Source of the DNA: an uncultured Metabacillus sp.
GTDB lineage: Bacteria > Bacillota > Bacilli > Bacillales > Bacillaceae
Assembly (NCBI RefSeq): GCF_947503125.1
Contig: NZ_CANNCR010000047.1
Span: 1-33,408, forward strand
Direction: 5' to 3'
DNA length: 33,408 bases
In this document: in pieces, positions 1 to 8,192 of the stretch
Numbering within the stretch: position 1 is the stretch's first letter
Layout: each line of letters starts with the position of its first letter
Notes under the pieces: generated by a model
Told to the model about the DNA's origin: nothing
Databases searched by the model: none
Seen by the model: only the letters and a program-made list of their open reading frames with translations
Program-made: the position numbers and the translations under genes

Positions 1-78
1 TATATGGACATTATAATCGTCTAATTCTGGACAGGCAATACCGTCAACTTTTGGTCATTTTGGGATGGCAATAACAAC

Positions 79-372
79 AAATATATTGTGGTAGCAAAAA
101 TAAAACATCCAGATTTATTTCCAACAAAAGTTTCTCCACATGTATTTAGACATAGTAAAGCGATGCATTTACTAGAAAGTGGAGTGAATTTAATATACAT
201 TAGAGATTTTTTAGGACATGCCTCGGTTACAACAACCGAAATTTATGCAAAATCAAATCCCGAAATCAAACGGAAAGCTATTGAGCAAGCAAGTCCTAAT
301 GTTCTCCCTGATGAAAAGCTTACAAAAAAAGACAAAGAAGATTTATTAAGCTGGTTAAAGGAGTTTATCTAG
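79..372 (+). pseudogene. Tyrosine recombinase (integrase) C-terminal fragment
   Basis: Only the C-terminal catalytic part of a tyrosine site-specific recombinase remains. Visible are the box II H-x-x-R (HVFRHSKA), the later histidine in FLGHAS and the nucleophile tyrosine in TTEIYAK. The tail ending [10 protein letters not shown] is typical of transposon-type integrases that carry [14 protein letters not shown]. Family members are usually about 300-340 residues, while here about 95 remain. The frame is open upstream to a stop at 22-24, but residues before about position 79 do not resemble the family, so the N-terminal and core-binding parts are gone and the GTG at 88 is unlikely to be a real start. 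It lies next to a palindrome and an IS21 fragment, so it marks a degraded mobile-element junction. The family call is secure; non-function is inferred from truncation. Confidence 0.8.
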
Positions 373-376
373 ATTT

Positions 377-447
377 TTATTATGCAAAGTTGGGTGTTAA
401 AAATCTTTGATTATACATGGGTTTTAACACTCAACTTTACATAATAA
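377..447. repeat. 26-bp imperfect inverted repeat (palindrome)
   Basis: The arms at 377-402 and 422-447 are complementary over 26 bp with two mismatches (one becomes a G-U pair in plus-strand RNA), separated by a 19-nt spacer. The repeated core is AAAGTTG(G/A)GTGTTAAAA. There is no T-tract after the right arm, so it is a poor terminator. It starts five bases after the integrase stop and ends just before the istB fragment, so it may be an element end, a recombinase site or a small palindromic insertion. Confidence 0.6.
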
Positions 448-461
448 TTAACTTTCCATAA

Positions 462-704
462 GATGAGCTGGGTTATATCCCCTTGCATAAACAGGGTGGA
501 GAGCTACTATTCCAAGTCATTTCAATGTGTTATGAGGCCAAGAGCATCATTATCACCACCAACCTGCAGTTCGGTCAATGGAACCACGTTTTTGGTGATC
601 CAATCTTGACAGAGGCAGTCATTGACCGACTGATTCACCACTCTCATCTGGTGGTATTCAACGGCGACAGTCATCGCTATAAAGAGTCATTATTACAAAC
701 CTAG
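462..704 (+). pseudogene. istB: IS21-family IstB ATPase, C-terminal fragment
   Basis: The reading frame from DELGYIPL through ITTNLQFGQW, VFGDPILTEAVIDRL and HHSHLVVFNGDSHRYKESL is the C-terminal half of IstB, the AAA+ helper of IS21-family transposases. The segment begins at the acidic pair that normally ends Walker B. An in-frame TAA at 459-461 sits where the preceding hydrophobic residues should be, and the Walker A region is absent. The TTG at 483 is therefore not a true start. No istA is present. It is a dead remnant of an insertion sequence. Confidence 0.85.
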
Positions 705-1022
705 CAATAATGTTGGCGAGTGGTTACATTTTTAACTGCCGTTTCATACATTTTTTACTTGCCAAATACACAAAAACTAAAGGAACAGGGATTAACGCCA
801 AGGGATGTTATGATAAGTGTTGAAAAAGATTTAAAACTTTCATTAAGAAACAAGTAAACTTTAAAGACATGATTCCCTGTTACGAGATTCCGTTATTGAT
901 AGGGTTTGATATGTAGAAAATAAAATACGAAGGAGATAAGGTGTAAAAAATGCCTTCTCTTCTTCGTATCCTTTGCTTGATTTGAACATTTTTATGATCA
1001 TCCCTGGTATTACCTTTACTTA
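705..1022. other. Intergenic remnant zone after istB
   Basis: No intact gene is visible. About 705-770 is probably non-coding IS21 end sequence. A short open tail on the plus strand (codons 771-857) reads KLKEQGLTPRDVMISVEKD and continues to a TAA. It looks like the end of a real protein cut by the insertion, but I cannot name it. The rest contains the terminator hairpin at 925-969. Confidence 0.35.
914..969 (-). terminator. Terminator of the exopolysaccharide locus
   Basis: The arms at 925-941 and 953-969 form a stem of about 17 bp with two mismatches and an 11-nt loop. Read on the minus strand it is followed by TTTTATTTT. It lies about 55 bases past the stop of the glycosyltransferase gene and fits as the end of the minus-strand transcript. 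Confidence 0.7.
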
Positions 1023-2087
1023 CTAATCAATTAATCTTAAAATATCTCCCGTAATTTCATCGACAGCATTGCGTTGACCTTTTTTATATGTTGTCTTTAA
1101 AAATGTATTCTTATCATCCAATACGAAATCTTTAAAATCTCTTCCACTAATTGTATCAGCGAGATTTTTGTCCTTTAAATACTCAATTGTATTCTTATCC
1201 TCTCTCATTCCTTCTCTTTCAATAATTAACAACGGCACTCCAGCTGCGACAGCTTCTCCTATAGTACCCCAACCCGCCTTGGTGATAACCAAATTACATG
1301 CAGCAATATAATGTTGGGTTTCTAAATAATCATTGGGTATTTTTGAAACATTTGGATGAGCGATGTCTAAATTGGAAGAAACAATAAAATGAGTATTAGG
1401 GCTATTCCATATTGGCAGGTTTTGCAGCTCCATAAGCTCCATTTTCATACCTAACCCTAAAAATACTAATCTTTTTTCCCGTCCAATGTTGGAACGGATA
1501 TTTTCAATTTCCTTAGAGTTCATTTCTCTAGAGTAAAAACCAAAATGTTGAGTTGCCTTGTTTCCCCATTTCTTTTCATTACTTCCCGCTAAAGCAAAGA
1601 AATAATCCATTTTCTCATAAGAAGCTTTGAAAGGAGCAAGAATTTCTAAAGGTACTAAATCCAAAAATGCAGTATACCAGGTAAAATTTGAAATACCTAA
1701 AGAAGGTACTGCCAATTGATCGGCAACTTCAAAAGCCAAAGGTGTGATATCTGAGATAATAAGATCAATTTTTTCGTTTTCCAACCTGTTTATTTCTGAA
1801 TGAATTAAGGTTGGAAATGCCTCTAAATAACTTTCGACTTCTACTATTTGTTTATGTTGATCAGGTTCTATCGATCCTTCTTTTAACATATATCCGATAT
1901 CAGTAGATAATTCAAAAAAGGAGACATTTTTATATGGAAGAGACCTTTTTAGAAAATCCTCTGCATACTGGTTGACAACTTGTATCTGAACATGAGGTGT
2001 TTGCCTAAGGATTTCCCTAATTACCGCTATACTCCTTGCAGCATGACCATACCCATACTCTGAGATATAATAAACAATCTTTTTCAT
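1023..2087 (-). CDS. MurG/GT28-like glycosyltransferase family protein
   Basis: This 354-residue protein opens with a Rossmann-like strand followed by EYGYGHAARS (residues about 9-18), the glycine/histidine loop of GT-B enzymes of the MurG/UDP-glycosyltransferase type. The C-terminal half has ITKAGWGTIGEAVAAGVP (about 270-287), the usual nucleotide-sugar-binding region with an alternating G-G-E pattern. No signal peptide or membrane segment is seen, so it should act at the cytoplasmic face. The start is supported by AGGAGAA about 9 bases upstream. It is the last gene of the minus-strand locus, before the hairpin at 925-969. A decayed relative lies at 4870-5155 beside the intact manC. Donor and acceptor sugars cannot be read from the sequence; a role in the polysaccharide is inferred from context. 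Confidence 0.75.
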   Translation of the reverse strand: MKKIVYYISEYGYGHAARSIAVIREILRQTPHVQIQVVNQYAEDFLKRSLPYKNVSFFELSTDIGYMLKEGSIEPDQHKQIVEVESYLEAFPTLIHSEINRLENEKIDLIISDITPLAFEVADQLAVPSLGISNFTWYTAFLDLVPLEILAPFKASYEKMDYFFALAGSNEKKWGNKATQHFGFYSREMNSKEIENIRSNIGREKRLVFLGLGMKMELMELQNLPIWNSPNTHFIVSSNLDIAHPNVSKIPNDYLETQHYIAACNLVITKAGWGTIGEAVAAGVPLLIIEREGMREDKNTIEYLKDKNLADTISGRDFKDFVLDDKNTFLKTTYKKGQRNAVDEITGDILRLID

Positions 2088-2127
2088 CTTTTCTTCTCCT
2101 ATGTAAAAAGGAGATCAAATGCTCCTC

Positions 2128-2521
2128 TTATAAAATTACTTTCGACTTTGTTTCTTTGAAATGGTTTAACACTTCATTCCAAGTATAATATAATCGGGTA
2201 TAGTCTTCATCACTAATTCCTATACCCGTTTGTTTGTACCTCAATAAACTCCAACTCTGTAATCGCATAAATTCCATGCTTTTTATTAGTTGGTAAGTGA
2301 ATGATATCAACAGCTTTTATACGATGAATATTATCAACTAGTGCAAGTTCTCCTTCACTTTTCACAGTCGTCCATACTTCATCACATAAATTATGATATT
2401 GGTAGGTAGAATTCTTACCTTCAAGGATACATATACGAGAGGCCTTATAAGCAATATCTGGAATAGAAGCAACAACTATATCCTTTGTTCCTACAACAGT
2501 AACTGGTATAACATTCGCCAT
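2128..2521 (-). pseudogene. Decayed second copy of manC (C-terminal cupin part)
   Basis: Two overlapping frames together match the end of the intact ManC at 5180-6565. IPVTVVGTKDIVVAS parallels IPVTVVGLSDVVVAA, NSTYQYHNLCDEVWT parallels NSTYHYHNLRNEVWT, and DYTRLYYTWNEVL parallels DFVRLYTNWNEIL. Relative to ManC about 40 residues are missing between the first two blocks. The frame breaks around 2220, after FIEVQT, where one A too many shifts the reading. The nucleotidyltransferase domain is absent. The first ATG directly follows the stop codon of the lyase gene. The divergence from the intact copy shows the duplication is not recent. It is non-functional as an enzyme, although a small cupin polypeptide could still be translated. 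Confidence 0.8.
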
Positions 2522-4531
2522 CTAGTTAGAATTCATAACTCCTGATGTACTCCATTTACTTAAAGGAAGAGGGTTTTTCCAATCTTTTTCCCTCTCTATT
2601 TTTCCTTTATCTGTAGTAAATATAACCGACAACGTAGTATCTTTCACACCATTTAGATGTATCGCTAATTTCTTAATATCATTATTATCACCCTGACCTG
2701 CTGGATTAGGTGAACTTGGTAGTGGCTTAGCATCCATGATACTAAAATGCCCCTGTGCCGGTGAAACGATATGACCATACAGCCTTTTTCCTGATAGGTG
2801 CAATGTGACTGTTTTTTTATCCTTACTTATCTCAATTTTTGATTTTGTATGCATAAACCAGTACACTTCAGAAGGTGCCTTAAGTTTTAGTTCATCCTGT
2901 AATACTACTATTGTACGGTCGCCTGTTAAAGCAATCCCTCTCCTAACAGAAATAGCATCTCTTTCATAAGCACTGCTCATATTTATAATTGTAAATCCCT
3001 GTCGGTCAGTAGAGCTAAAATCCGTAATTGTTGCGCTTGCCTTAATGTTTTGATCTGGTCCTTTATTAGGATTCACAACAAGAGTATTCTGTCCCTCTGC
3101 CCTCTTACGATAATAATTCCACCTACCAGAATTCATATCAAAATAACCAGGTAAATTGTAGTTATCTGAGCCAAGTTCATATGCCCATTGTACTCCTGAT
3201 GTATCAAATACAAAATCTCCAATATCAAGGTCACCATGAGGTTGTTGATTATTCCCAGCATGTATTCCAACAAAAGTTGCATCACTATTCCAACCACTAC
3301 GCATAGTTATTAAACCAATTTCCGAATTCATAAAAACCCTATCCAAAGAAAGGTTAGTTATATCTGATTTTTCCTTTTTTTGCTTTCTATACCAAATTAA
3401 ATTCATTGGATGGTTACCTTTTAATGCAAAATAGGAAAAATCTTGATTTTTATATTTATTGGCAAACCAAAACATTTGAGGCGCTGTTGTAATAATATTT
3501 GATCCTGCATCCCCTATATTAAAAGTGCCTTTCATTCCTTGCACATAAATCGGGTAATAACCTGTCTCTGAAATTCCTTCCATACTAGATAATCCATAAT
3601 CTGTACCAATTGCAGAATCTAGTGAAGATAAAAAGTAAGCCATATAAATAGTTGCATGGCTCCAATATGAAATTCCTTCTGGCATACCCCCATCTGGTGC
3701 ATAAACCGCTAAAGATTTTCTAATAGATTCTATTGCATATTGTAATACTTCGCCTGAAAGAGCTTCTGTTTCTGGCGACTCGTCAGCAATAGCTAGCGCA
3801 CCCACACCTATACCTCCATTAGAAATTGTATTCCAATTATGTGTCACATCCTTCCAAAACATTGAAATTTCTGAAGCTTTTGCAGTTCCTCTATATACCT
3901 CAAGTGCAGGTTGAAGTCCTTTCTTCATTAAAGCTGTACGCAATATCTCCTTTTGATTGAATGACAAGTAATCATAAAGCCAATCATAACCAATAGCCAC
4001 AGCAAGAGTCATCTCTGCTGTATCTAAAAAATGTGTCGGATTCCAGTTTGGAAATTGCTTATCATCCGCAACCGTACTTAGATCTTTCCAAGCACGATTC
4101 GCGTACCTATTATTACCTGTTAATCTATACATCATTGCTAGATTAACCGTTCTCTTTAGAACTTCTCCGCTAATAGGAAGTAACCGTTTACCATCTGAAA
4201 TTTCATACTTTACAGCAGGCTCTTGTAGTATTCTATCAGCTTCAAGTTGGAGGCTATTATACCATTTTTTTAAATTCTCATCTGTTTTTAATTCCTTTTT
4301 AATCCTTTTAAAATCTGTATCTGTTGCCATTAAACGAGGATGTTCCTTATTAGGAGAATTCTCTTTTAAACTTTTAATAATTTCTTGTCCACTTGGTAGA
4401 GCAGTATTTTGTGGAAATTCATGCTCAGTCTTTGTTATTTCCTCTTCTGAGTGTAAGCATCCACTTAAGAATACGCATAAAGACGTAATTAAATAAAAAC
4501 TTTTTCTAAAAAATCTTAGTTCAAAGTGCAC
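2522..4531 (-). CDS. Heparinase II/III-family polysaccharide lyase, lipoprotein
   Basis: This is a 669-residue secreted protein. It starts with a short basic N-terminus and hydrophobic stretch ending in the lipobox FLSGC (acylated Cys at about residue 25), so it should be anchored on the outer face of the membrane. An alpha/alpha-toroid region follows, including THNWNTISNGG (about 230-240) and YWSHATIYMAY (about 288-298). Next comes a beta-sandwich region with HGDLDIGDFVFD (about 434-445). This resembles heparinase II/III and alginate lyases, where Asn, Tyr and His in these blocks act in beta-elimination of uronic-acid polymers. The GTG start is preceded by GAGGGGGG. Its position inside a polysaccharide locus with a UDP-glucuronate pathway suggests it trims or releases the uronate-containing polymer. 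The exact substrate is unknown. Confidence 0.82.
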   Translation of the reverse strand: MHFELRFFRKSFYLITSLCVFLSGCLHSEEEITKTEHEFPQNTALPSGQEIIKSLKENSPNKEHPRLMATDTDFKRIKKELKTDENLKKWYNSLQLEADRILQEPAVKYEISDGKRLLPISGEVLKRTVNLAMMYRLTGNNRYANRAWKDLSTVADDKQFPNWNPTHFLDTAEMTLAVAIGYDWLYDYLSFNQKEILRTALMKKGLQPALEVYRGTAKASEISMFWKDVTHNWNTISNGGIGVGALAIADESPETEALSGEVLQYAIESIRKSLAVYAPDGGMPEGISYWSHATIYMAYFLSSLDSAIGTDYGLSSMEGISETGYYPIYVQGMKGTFNIGDAGSNIITTAPQMFWFANKYKNQDFSYFALKGNHPMNLIWYRKQKKEKSDITNLSLDRVFMNSEIGLITMRSGWNSDATFVGIHAGNNQQPHGDLDIGDFVFDTSGVQWAYELGSDNYNLPGYFDMNSGRWNYYRKRAEGQNTLVVNPNKGPDQNIKASATITDFSSTDRQGFTIINMSSAYERDAISVRRGIALTGDRTIVVLQDELKLKAPSEVYWFMHTKSKIEISKDKKTVTLHLSGKRLYGHIVSPAQGHFSIMDAKPLPSSPNPAGQGDNNDIKKLAIHLNGVKDTTLSVIFTTDKGKIEREKDWKNPLPLSKWSTSGVMNSN

Positions 4532-4869
4532 CTGAATCCCCCCTCGTACTTGATAATAAAAAAATCATCATTACTTACACAAACAGCACCAATTTATTGA
4601 CAAGACTTTACTTTATTTAGTAATTAACTCATACATGAAATCACAACAACATATTTATCGCCTTTTATAACCATTATAATTTTGCTACTTGGTATAAAGT
4701 ATCACTTCTCCTCAAAAGGCAAAAGCAGCAACAGATGTGGTGTATAAAAAAACGTACTACTGAAACATGCAAATTTGGTAACACAACAAAAGGGATTTTT
4801 ATTTACAATATAATCTTTCAAATTTTATTAAAATCAGATCAAAAACGAGTACGAGGACCACTCTAACTA
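4532..4869. other. AT-rich gap upstream of the lyase gene
   Basis: No coding region is convincing on either strand. A TATAAT hexamer on the minus strand near 4673-4680 could belong to a promoter for the lyase gene, but no good -35 element accompanies it. Otherwise I see nothing definite here. Confidence 0.3.
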
Positions 4870-5155
4870 TTACTTAATATGTACAATTTTAGAGTTTTCA
4901 CCAAAGATCATAATAATCATTTTTAAGTTGGCAAATACATTCGACATAATCCAACCCCAAAGAATGTAATGTAGCACATAGCCTATATCAATAACAACTT
5001 CATGATATATAACTTTGAATAGACGGAAGTGCAAAGGAATGACAAATAAAAATAACAATACGTATAGTTTGAGATGTCTTTAGAAGTTCATAAATAATAG
5101 CTATGGACAGCGTTCCATGCCCATAGCCATATTCGAAAATAAAAAGCAAAATGTT
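4870..5155 (-). pseudogene. Decayed second copy of the GT28-like glycosyltransferase
   Basis: Immediately after the manC stop, the minus strand reads ILLFIFEYGYGHGTLSIAII and continues YELLKTSQ, matching the N-terminus of the intact enzyme at 1023-2087 (EYGYGHAARSIAVIREIL). That frame stops at about 5010. A second frame then carries VIDIGYVL, matching STDIGYML of the intact protein. It continues to a possible trace of the GW...A...II donor-binding segment before ending at 4870. Most of the gene is deleted. The 62-codon open frame here is therefore the tail of a dead gene, not an independent protein. It preserves the manC-then-glycosyltransferase order found in the other half-dead copy. Confidence 0.75.
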
Positions 5156-5179
5156 TTCGTGATTACGACTTTTTAACCA

Positions 5180-6565
5180 TTAAACAATAACTTGTGCTTG
5201 AGAGTTATAGTAATACTGTAAAATTTCATTCCAATTCGTATATAAACGTACAAAATCAGTATCTACCACTTCACGCCCTGTTTGTACTTCAATAAATTCT
5301 AACTCTGAAATAGCACGTATTGCATGCTTCCTACCAACTGAAATATGAATAATATCTCCTGCTTTTACCCGGCGAATATTATCATCTAGGATAAGTTCTC
5401 CCTCTCCACGTACAATCGTCCACACTTCATTGCGTAGATTATGATAATGATAGGTAGAGTTTTTCGCTTCACGGATGCAAATACGTCTAGTTACCATCTC
5501 TTCATTTTCATATTTTGCATAATCCAGTACCCTTGACCAACCCCATATCCGCTCTTCGTACATAGGCGGTTGATCAAATCCTCCGATTAAATCTTTAATC
5601 TTCGGACTAGAGGCCTTGTCCGCTACAAGAATACCATCTGGACTAGCTGCTACCACTACATCAGATAGACCTACTACTGTAACTGGAATTTCTAACTCAT
5701 TTACTAAGTGTGTGTTGTTAGAATTTTCACAAATGATTCCTTTTCCTATTTGGGAAGTTGCCATCTCCTCTGTAAGGGTGTTCCAAGTCCCCAAATCTTT
5801 CCAATATCCTTCGTATGGCAATGCCACAATACGTTGTGCTTTCTCTACTACTTCATAATCAAAGCTTATCTTTGGAAGAGAACTATAGTTGTAGGAAAGT
5901 GCATCATACGTAATAGGGAGATTCTTTGCCTCTAAAATATCTATTAAATATTGAAGTTTAAACGCAAATACCCCACAGTTCCACAGAGCATTCTGTTCAA
6001 TTAGAGTTACTGCTTTCTCTTCACTTGGTTTTTCCGTAAAACGGTCAACAATGAAATATTTATTAATGTTTGCTTCAGTTGTAGGTACAATATATCCATA
6101 CTTAGAAGAAGGATAGGTTGGCGTTACACCCATAAGAGCTACATCAGCGCTTGAGTTGGTGAGTACCTCGTCTAGAAGTTTCACTCTCTCAAAGAAACTA
6201 TCATGTACATATGGATCAACTGGTAGCACAATTACAGTCTCATCTAGGTTAGCATTTTGTTCAGAAAAAAGAAAAGAACTTGCAAGCGCAATCGCAGGAA
6301 ATGTATCTCTTCTTTCAGGTTCGACAATTAACGGAACTTCACTCCCTAATTGGTTATGAATCATCTCTGTTTGTGTTTTAGATGTAGCAATTACAGAGGA
6401 ATCTGCTAACCCTACAGATTCTAATTGACTCCACACTCGCTGTACCATAGATTGACGTGTTCCTTTTTCATTTTCCAAAACCTTTAGAAATTGTTTAGAG
6501 CGTGTGTCATTGGATAACGGCCAAAGGCGTTTACCAGAACCTCCAGAAAGTAATACAAGTTTCAT
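5180..6565 (-). CDS. manC: Mannose-1-phosphate guanylyltransferase / PMI type II family
   Basis: It converts mannose-1-phosphate and GTP to GDP-mannose, the precursor of GDP-L-fucose made by Gmd and Fcl in this locus. The 461 residues are the usual length for the two-domain ManC family. The N-terminus has the nucleotidyltransferase loop LSGGSGKRLWPLSN followed by RSKQFLK, and FTEKPS is the conserved sugar-phosphate block. The C-terminal cupin contains STYHYHNLRNEVW and GDIIHISVGRKHA, corresponding to the metal-binding isomerase-like domain. It starts at ATG with GGAGGG five bases upstream. An intrinsic terminator lies directly before that Shine-Dalgarno site. A broken copy of its 3' part is at 2128-2521. 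Phosphomannomutase is not in the window and must come from elsewhere. Confidence 0.92.
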   Translation of the reverse strand: MKLVLLSGGSGKRLWPLSNDTRSKQFLKVLENEKGTRQSMVQRVWSQLESVGLADSSVIATSKTQTEMIHNQLGSEVPLIVEPERRDTFPAIALASSFLFSEQNANLDETVIVLPVDPYVHDSFFERVKLLDEVLTNSSADVALMGVTPTYPSSKYGYIVPTTEANINKYFIVDRFTEKPSEEKAVTLIEQNALWNCGVFAFKLQYLIDILEAKNLPITYDALSYNYSSLPKISFDYEVVEKAQRIVALPYEGYWKDLGTWNTLTEEMATSQIGKGIICENSNNTHLVNELEIPVTVVGLSDVVVAASPDGILVADKASSPKIKDLIGGFDQPPMYEERIWGWSRVLDYAKYENEEMVTRRICIREAKNSTYHYHNLRNEVWTIVRGEGELILDDNIRRVKAGDIIHISVGRKHAIRAISELEFIEVQTGREVVDTDFVRLYTNWNEILQYYYNSQAQVIV

Positions 6566-6577
6566 AAAATCCCTCCA

Positions 6578-6607
6578 TAAAAAAATCAGGACACTTGGTC
6601 CTGATTT
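6578..6607 (-). terminator. Intrinsic terminator in the manC leader (attenuator candidate)
   Basis: On the minus strand ATCAGGAC-CAAGT-GTCCTGAT forms a perfect 8-bp stem (10 bp counting flanking A-T pairs) with a 5-nt loop. It is followed directly by seven T residues and then, two bases later, by the GGAGGG Shine-Dalgarno site of manC. Only about 13 bases separate the T-tract from the ATG, so no promoter fits between. Any transcript that expresses manC must read through this hairpin. Confidence 0.85.
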
Positions 6608-6825
6608 AATTTTAAATAAATGTTATGATCGCTCGTATAATATTTATAACTTACGACCTATTAAATAATATTTATTTGGCAATTCTACATAATAGACAAT
6701 AATTTTAAATCATCAGTTTTTGGCTTGAAGGTTAACCCTAGAACAACTACGTTCACCCATTTTAAATCATCAAAATATTTTCGATATTTTTAAATAATTT
6801 GATCTATTAATTTTTATTTATTTCT

Positions 6826-8046
6826 CTATTTAATTATTTTTTTAGTCTTATTAAATAATAAACTAAATAGAATAATCTGTAAAAAACCAACTATACTTGT
6901 AGTATTAAATAAATTATTTTCAGTAATATTGAAACACCATATATAAAAATAGAATACTATTGGTAGAGCTGAATAAATTTTCATATTTAATTTTATACTT
7001 TTTCTTATTCCATTATTTATAATTCTTATTACTTGTATTCCATATAAAGTAATCCCTATATATCCCCAATTTAAAATTAATTCTAAATATCCATTATGTG
7101 CATGTGGTGTTTTAAAACCACCCATGTTCCTATCTATATATCCCCTTAGACTGTCTATCTTCCAAAAAGTGTTAGTACCAAAACCAAATATACTATTAAA
7201 TCTATTACTAGATAGCATCTCTACAATACTTGACCAAATTATCGTTCTTCCAGTAATTGTTGGATCCCTACCTAATAATAAAAAGATTTCTACAAAACCT
7301 GTAGTACCATAATAAATTAGAATAAACGAAAAAATAAATGGAGTTATTATTAAAATCGTTAATAATAATTTTCTATTTGTATTTTTGTATAAATAGAAAA
7401 ATACAATACATACAACAGATACTACCATTGTTGTAACAGCTTTTCCTAAGGCAATTAGAATTATTGATATAATAATATTAAATAAACATAAAATAATATA
7501 TTTATTTTTTCTAAAAATATATGCACTAACCAGAGAATATATTAATATTATTCCCATGTATCCAGCAAATCCTGTTCTGTAATAAAATAAACCTCTGTAA
7601 GTTAATCCACTTCTCGAATCAAATTGAATAGAAATATCCTTCATAAAAAGAATAGAGAAAATATTTAATATTAAAATCAAAGTAAAGAATACTAGAATTA
7701 CTTTAATAATATCTTCTCTTTCTAAATACCTTACTGCATTTAATGCAAAGATTATTAGTCCTAATAATAAGAAACTATTTTTCAGAGTTAAATTTGGATT
7801 TGCTGACCACAAACATGAAAATAATGAAAATATACCTATAGTTAAATAGATTATATTTCTTTTTATTAAATTTAAGTCTATAGAAATTACAAATATCAAC
7901 ATTGATACTACATATATCAATATTTCCAATTTATTAAAAATAGCATTTACCGTAAGATTCATATCAGATAAACTAACCATAACTATACAGATAGAAAGTA
8001 AATAGAACCATTTAACAGATTTATTCTTGCTTATTACTAAATTCAT
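6826..8046 (-). CDS. Wzy-type O-antigen/exopolysaccharide polymerase
   Basis: This is a 406-residue protein made almost entirely of hydrophobic segments (about ten to twelve predicted helices). A larger extracytoplasmic loop near residues 245-320 contains GFGTNTFW and PHAHNGYLELILNWG. The H-x-HN-x-xLE pattern is characteristic of the Wzy/WaaL O-antigen ligase-polymerase superfamily. It should join flipped repeat units on the outer face of the membrane. Primary sequence in this family varies strongly, and the very AT-rich composition matches the neighbouring wzx and glycosyltransferases, suggesting one exchangeable cassette. About 150 bases separate it from wzx. Nothing in the sequence reveals the linkage formed. 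Confidence 0.82.
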   Translation of the reverse strand: MNLVISKNKSVKWFYLLSICIVMVSLSDMNLTVNAIFNKLEILIYVVSMLIFVISIDLNLIKRNIIYLTIGIFSLFSCLWSANPNLTLKNSFLLLGLIIFALNAVRYLEREDIIKVILVFFTLILILNIFSILFMKDISIQFDSRSGLTYRGLFYYRTGFAGYMGIILIYSLVSAYIFRKNKYIILCLFNIIISIILIALGKAVTTMVVSVVCIVFFYLYKNTNRKLLLTILIITPFIFSFILIYYGTTGFVEIFLLLGRDPTITGRTIIWSSIVEMLSSNRFNSIFGFGTNTFWKIDSLRGYIDRNMGGFKTPHAHNGYLELILNWGYIGITLYGIQVIRIINNGIRKSIKLNMKIYSALPIVFYFYIWCFNITENNLFNTTSIVGFLQIILFSLLFNKTKKIIK

Positions 8047-8192
8047 CTAAACACCTATCTTTAACTATTCAAATAGAATGAGATTTTTAATATAAGAACT
8101 ATTGTTAATCCATCTGTTTAGAAAAACAATTATTTTGTCATCAGTTTTTATTTATCGGAAAACCCCTCACTAGCTAATTGGACTACCTAAAA

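Noticed and set aside
3-74. Open frame at the left edge reading [17 protein letters not shown] to a stop at 72-74
   Set aside because: Looks coding-like and may be the end of another gene, but it is only 23 codons, cut by the window edge, and I cannot place it in a family.
4870-5058. 62-codon hydrophobic protein
   Set aside because: Not an independent gene: its neighbouring frame and its VIDIGYVL segment align with the glycosyltransferase at 1023-2087, so it is part of a decayed copy.
8130-8150. TCATCAGTTTTT repeated near 6708 and 8138
   Set aside because: Short, low-complexity match in AT-rich gaps; likely chance.
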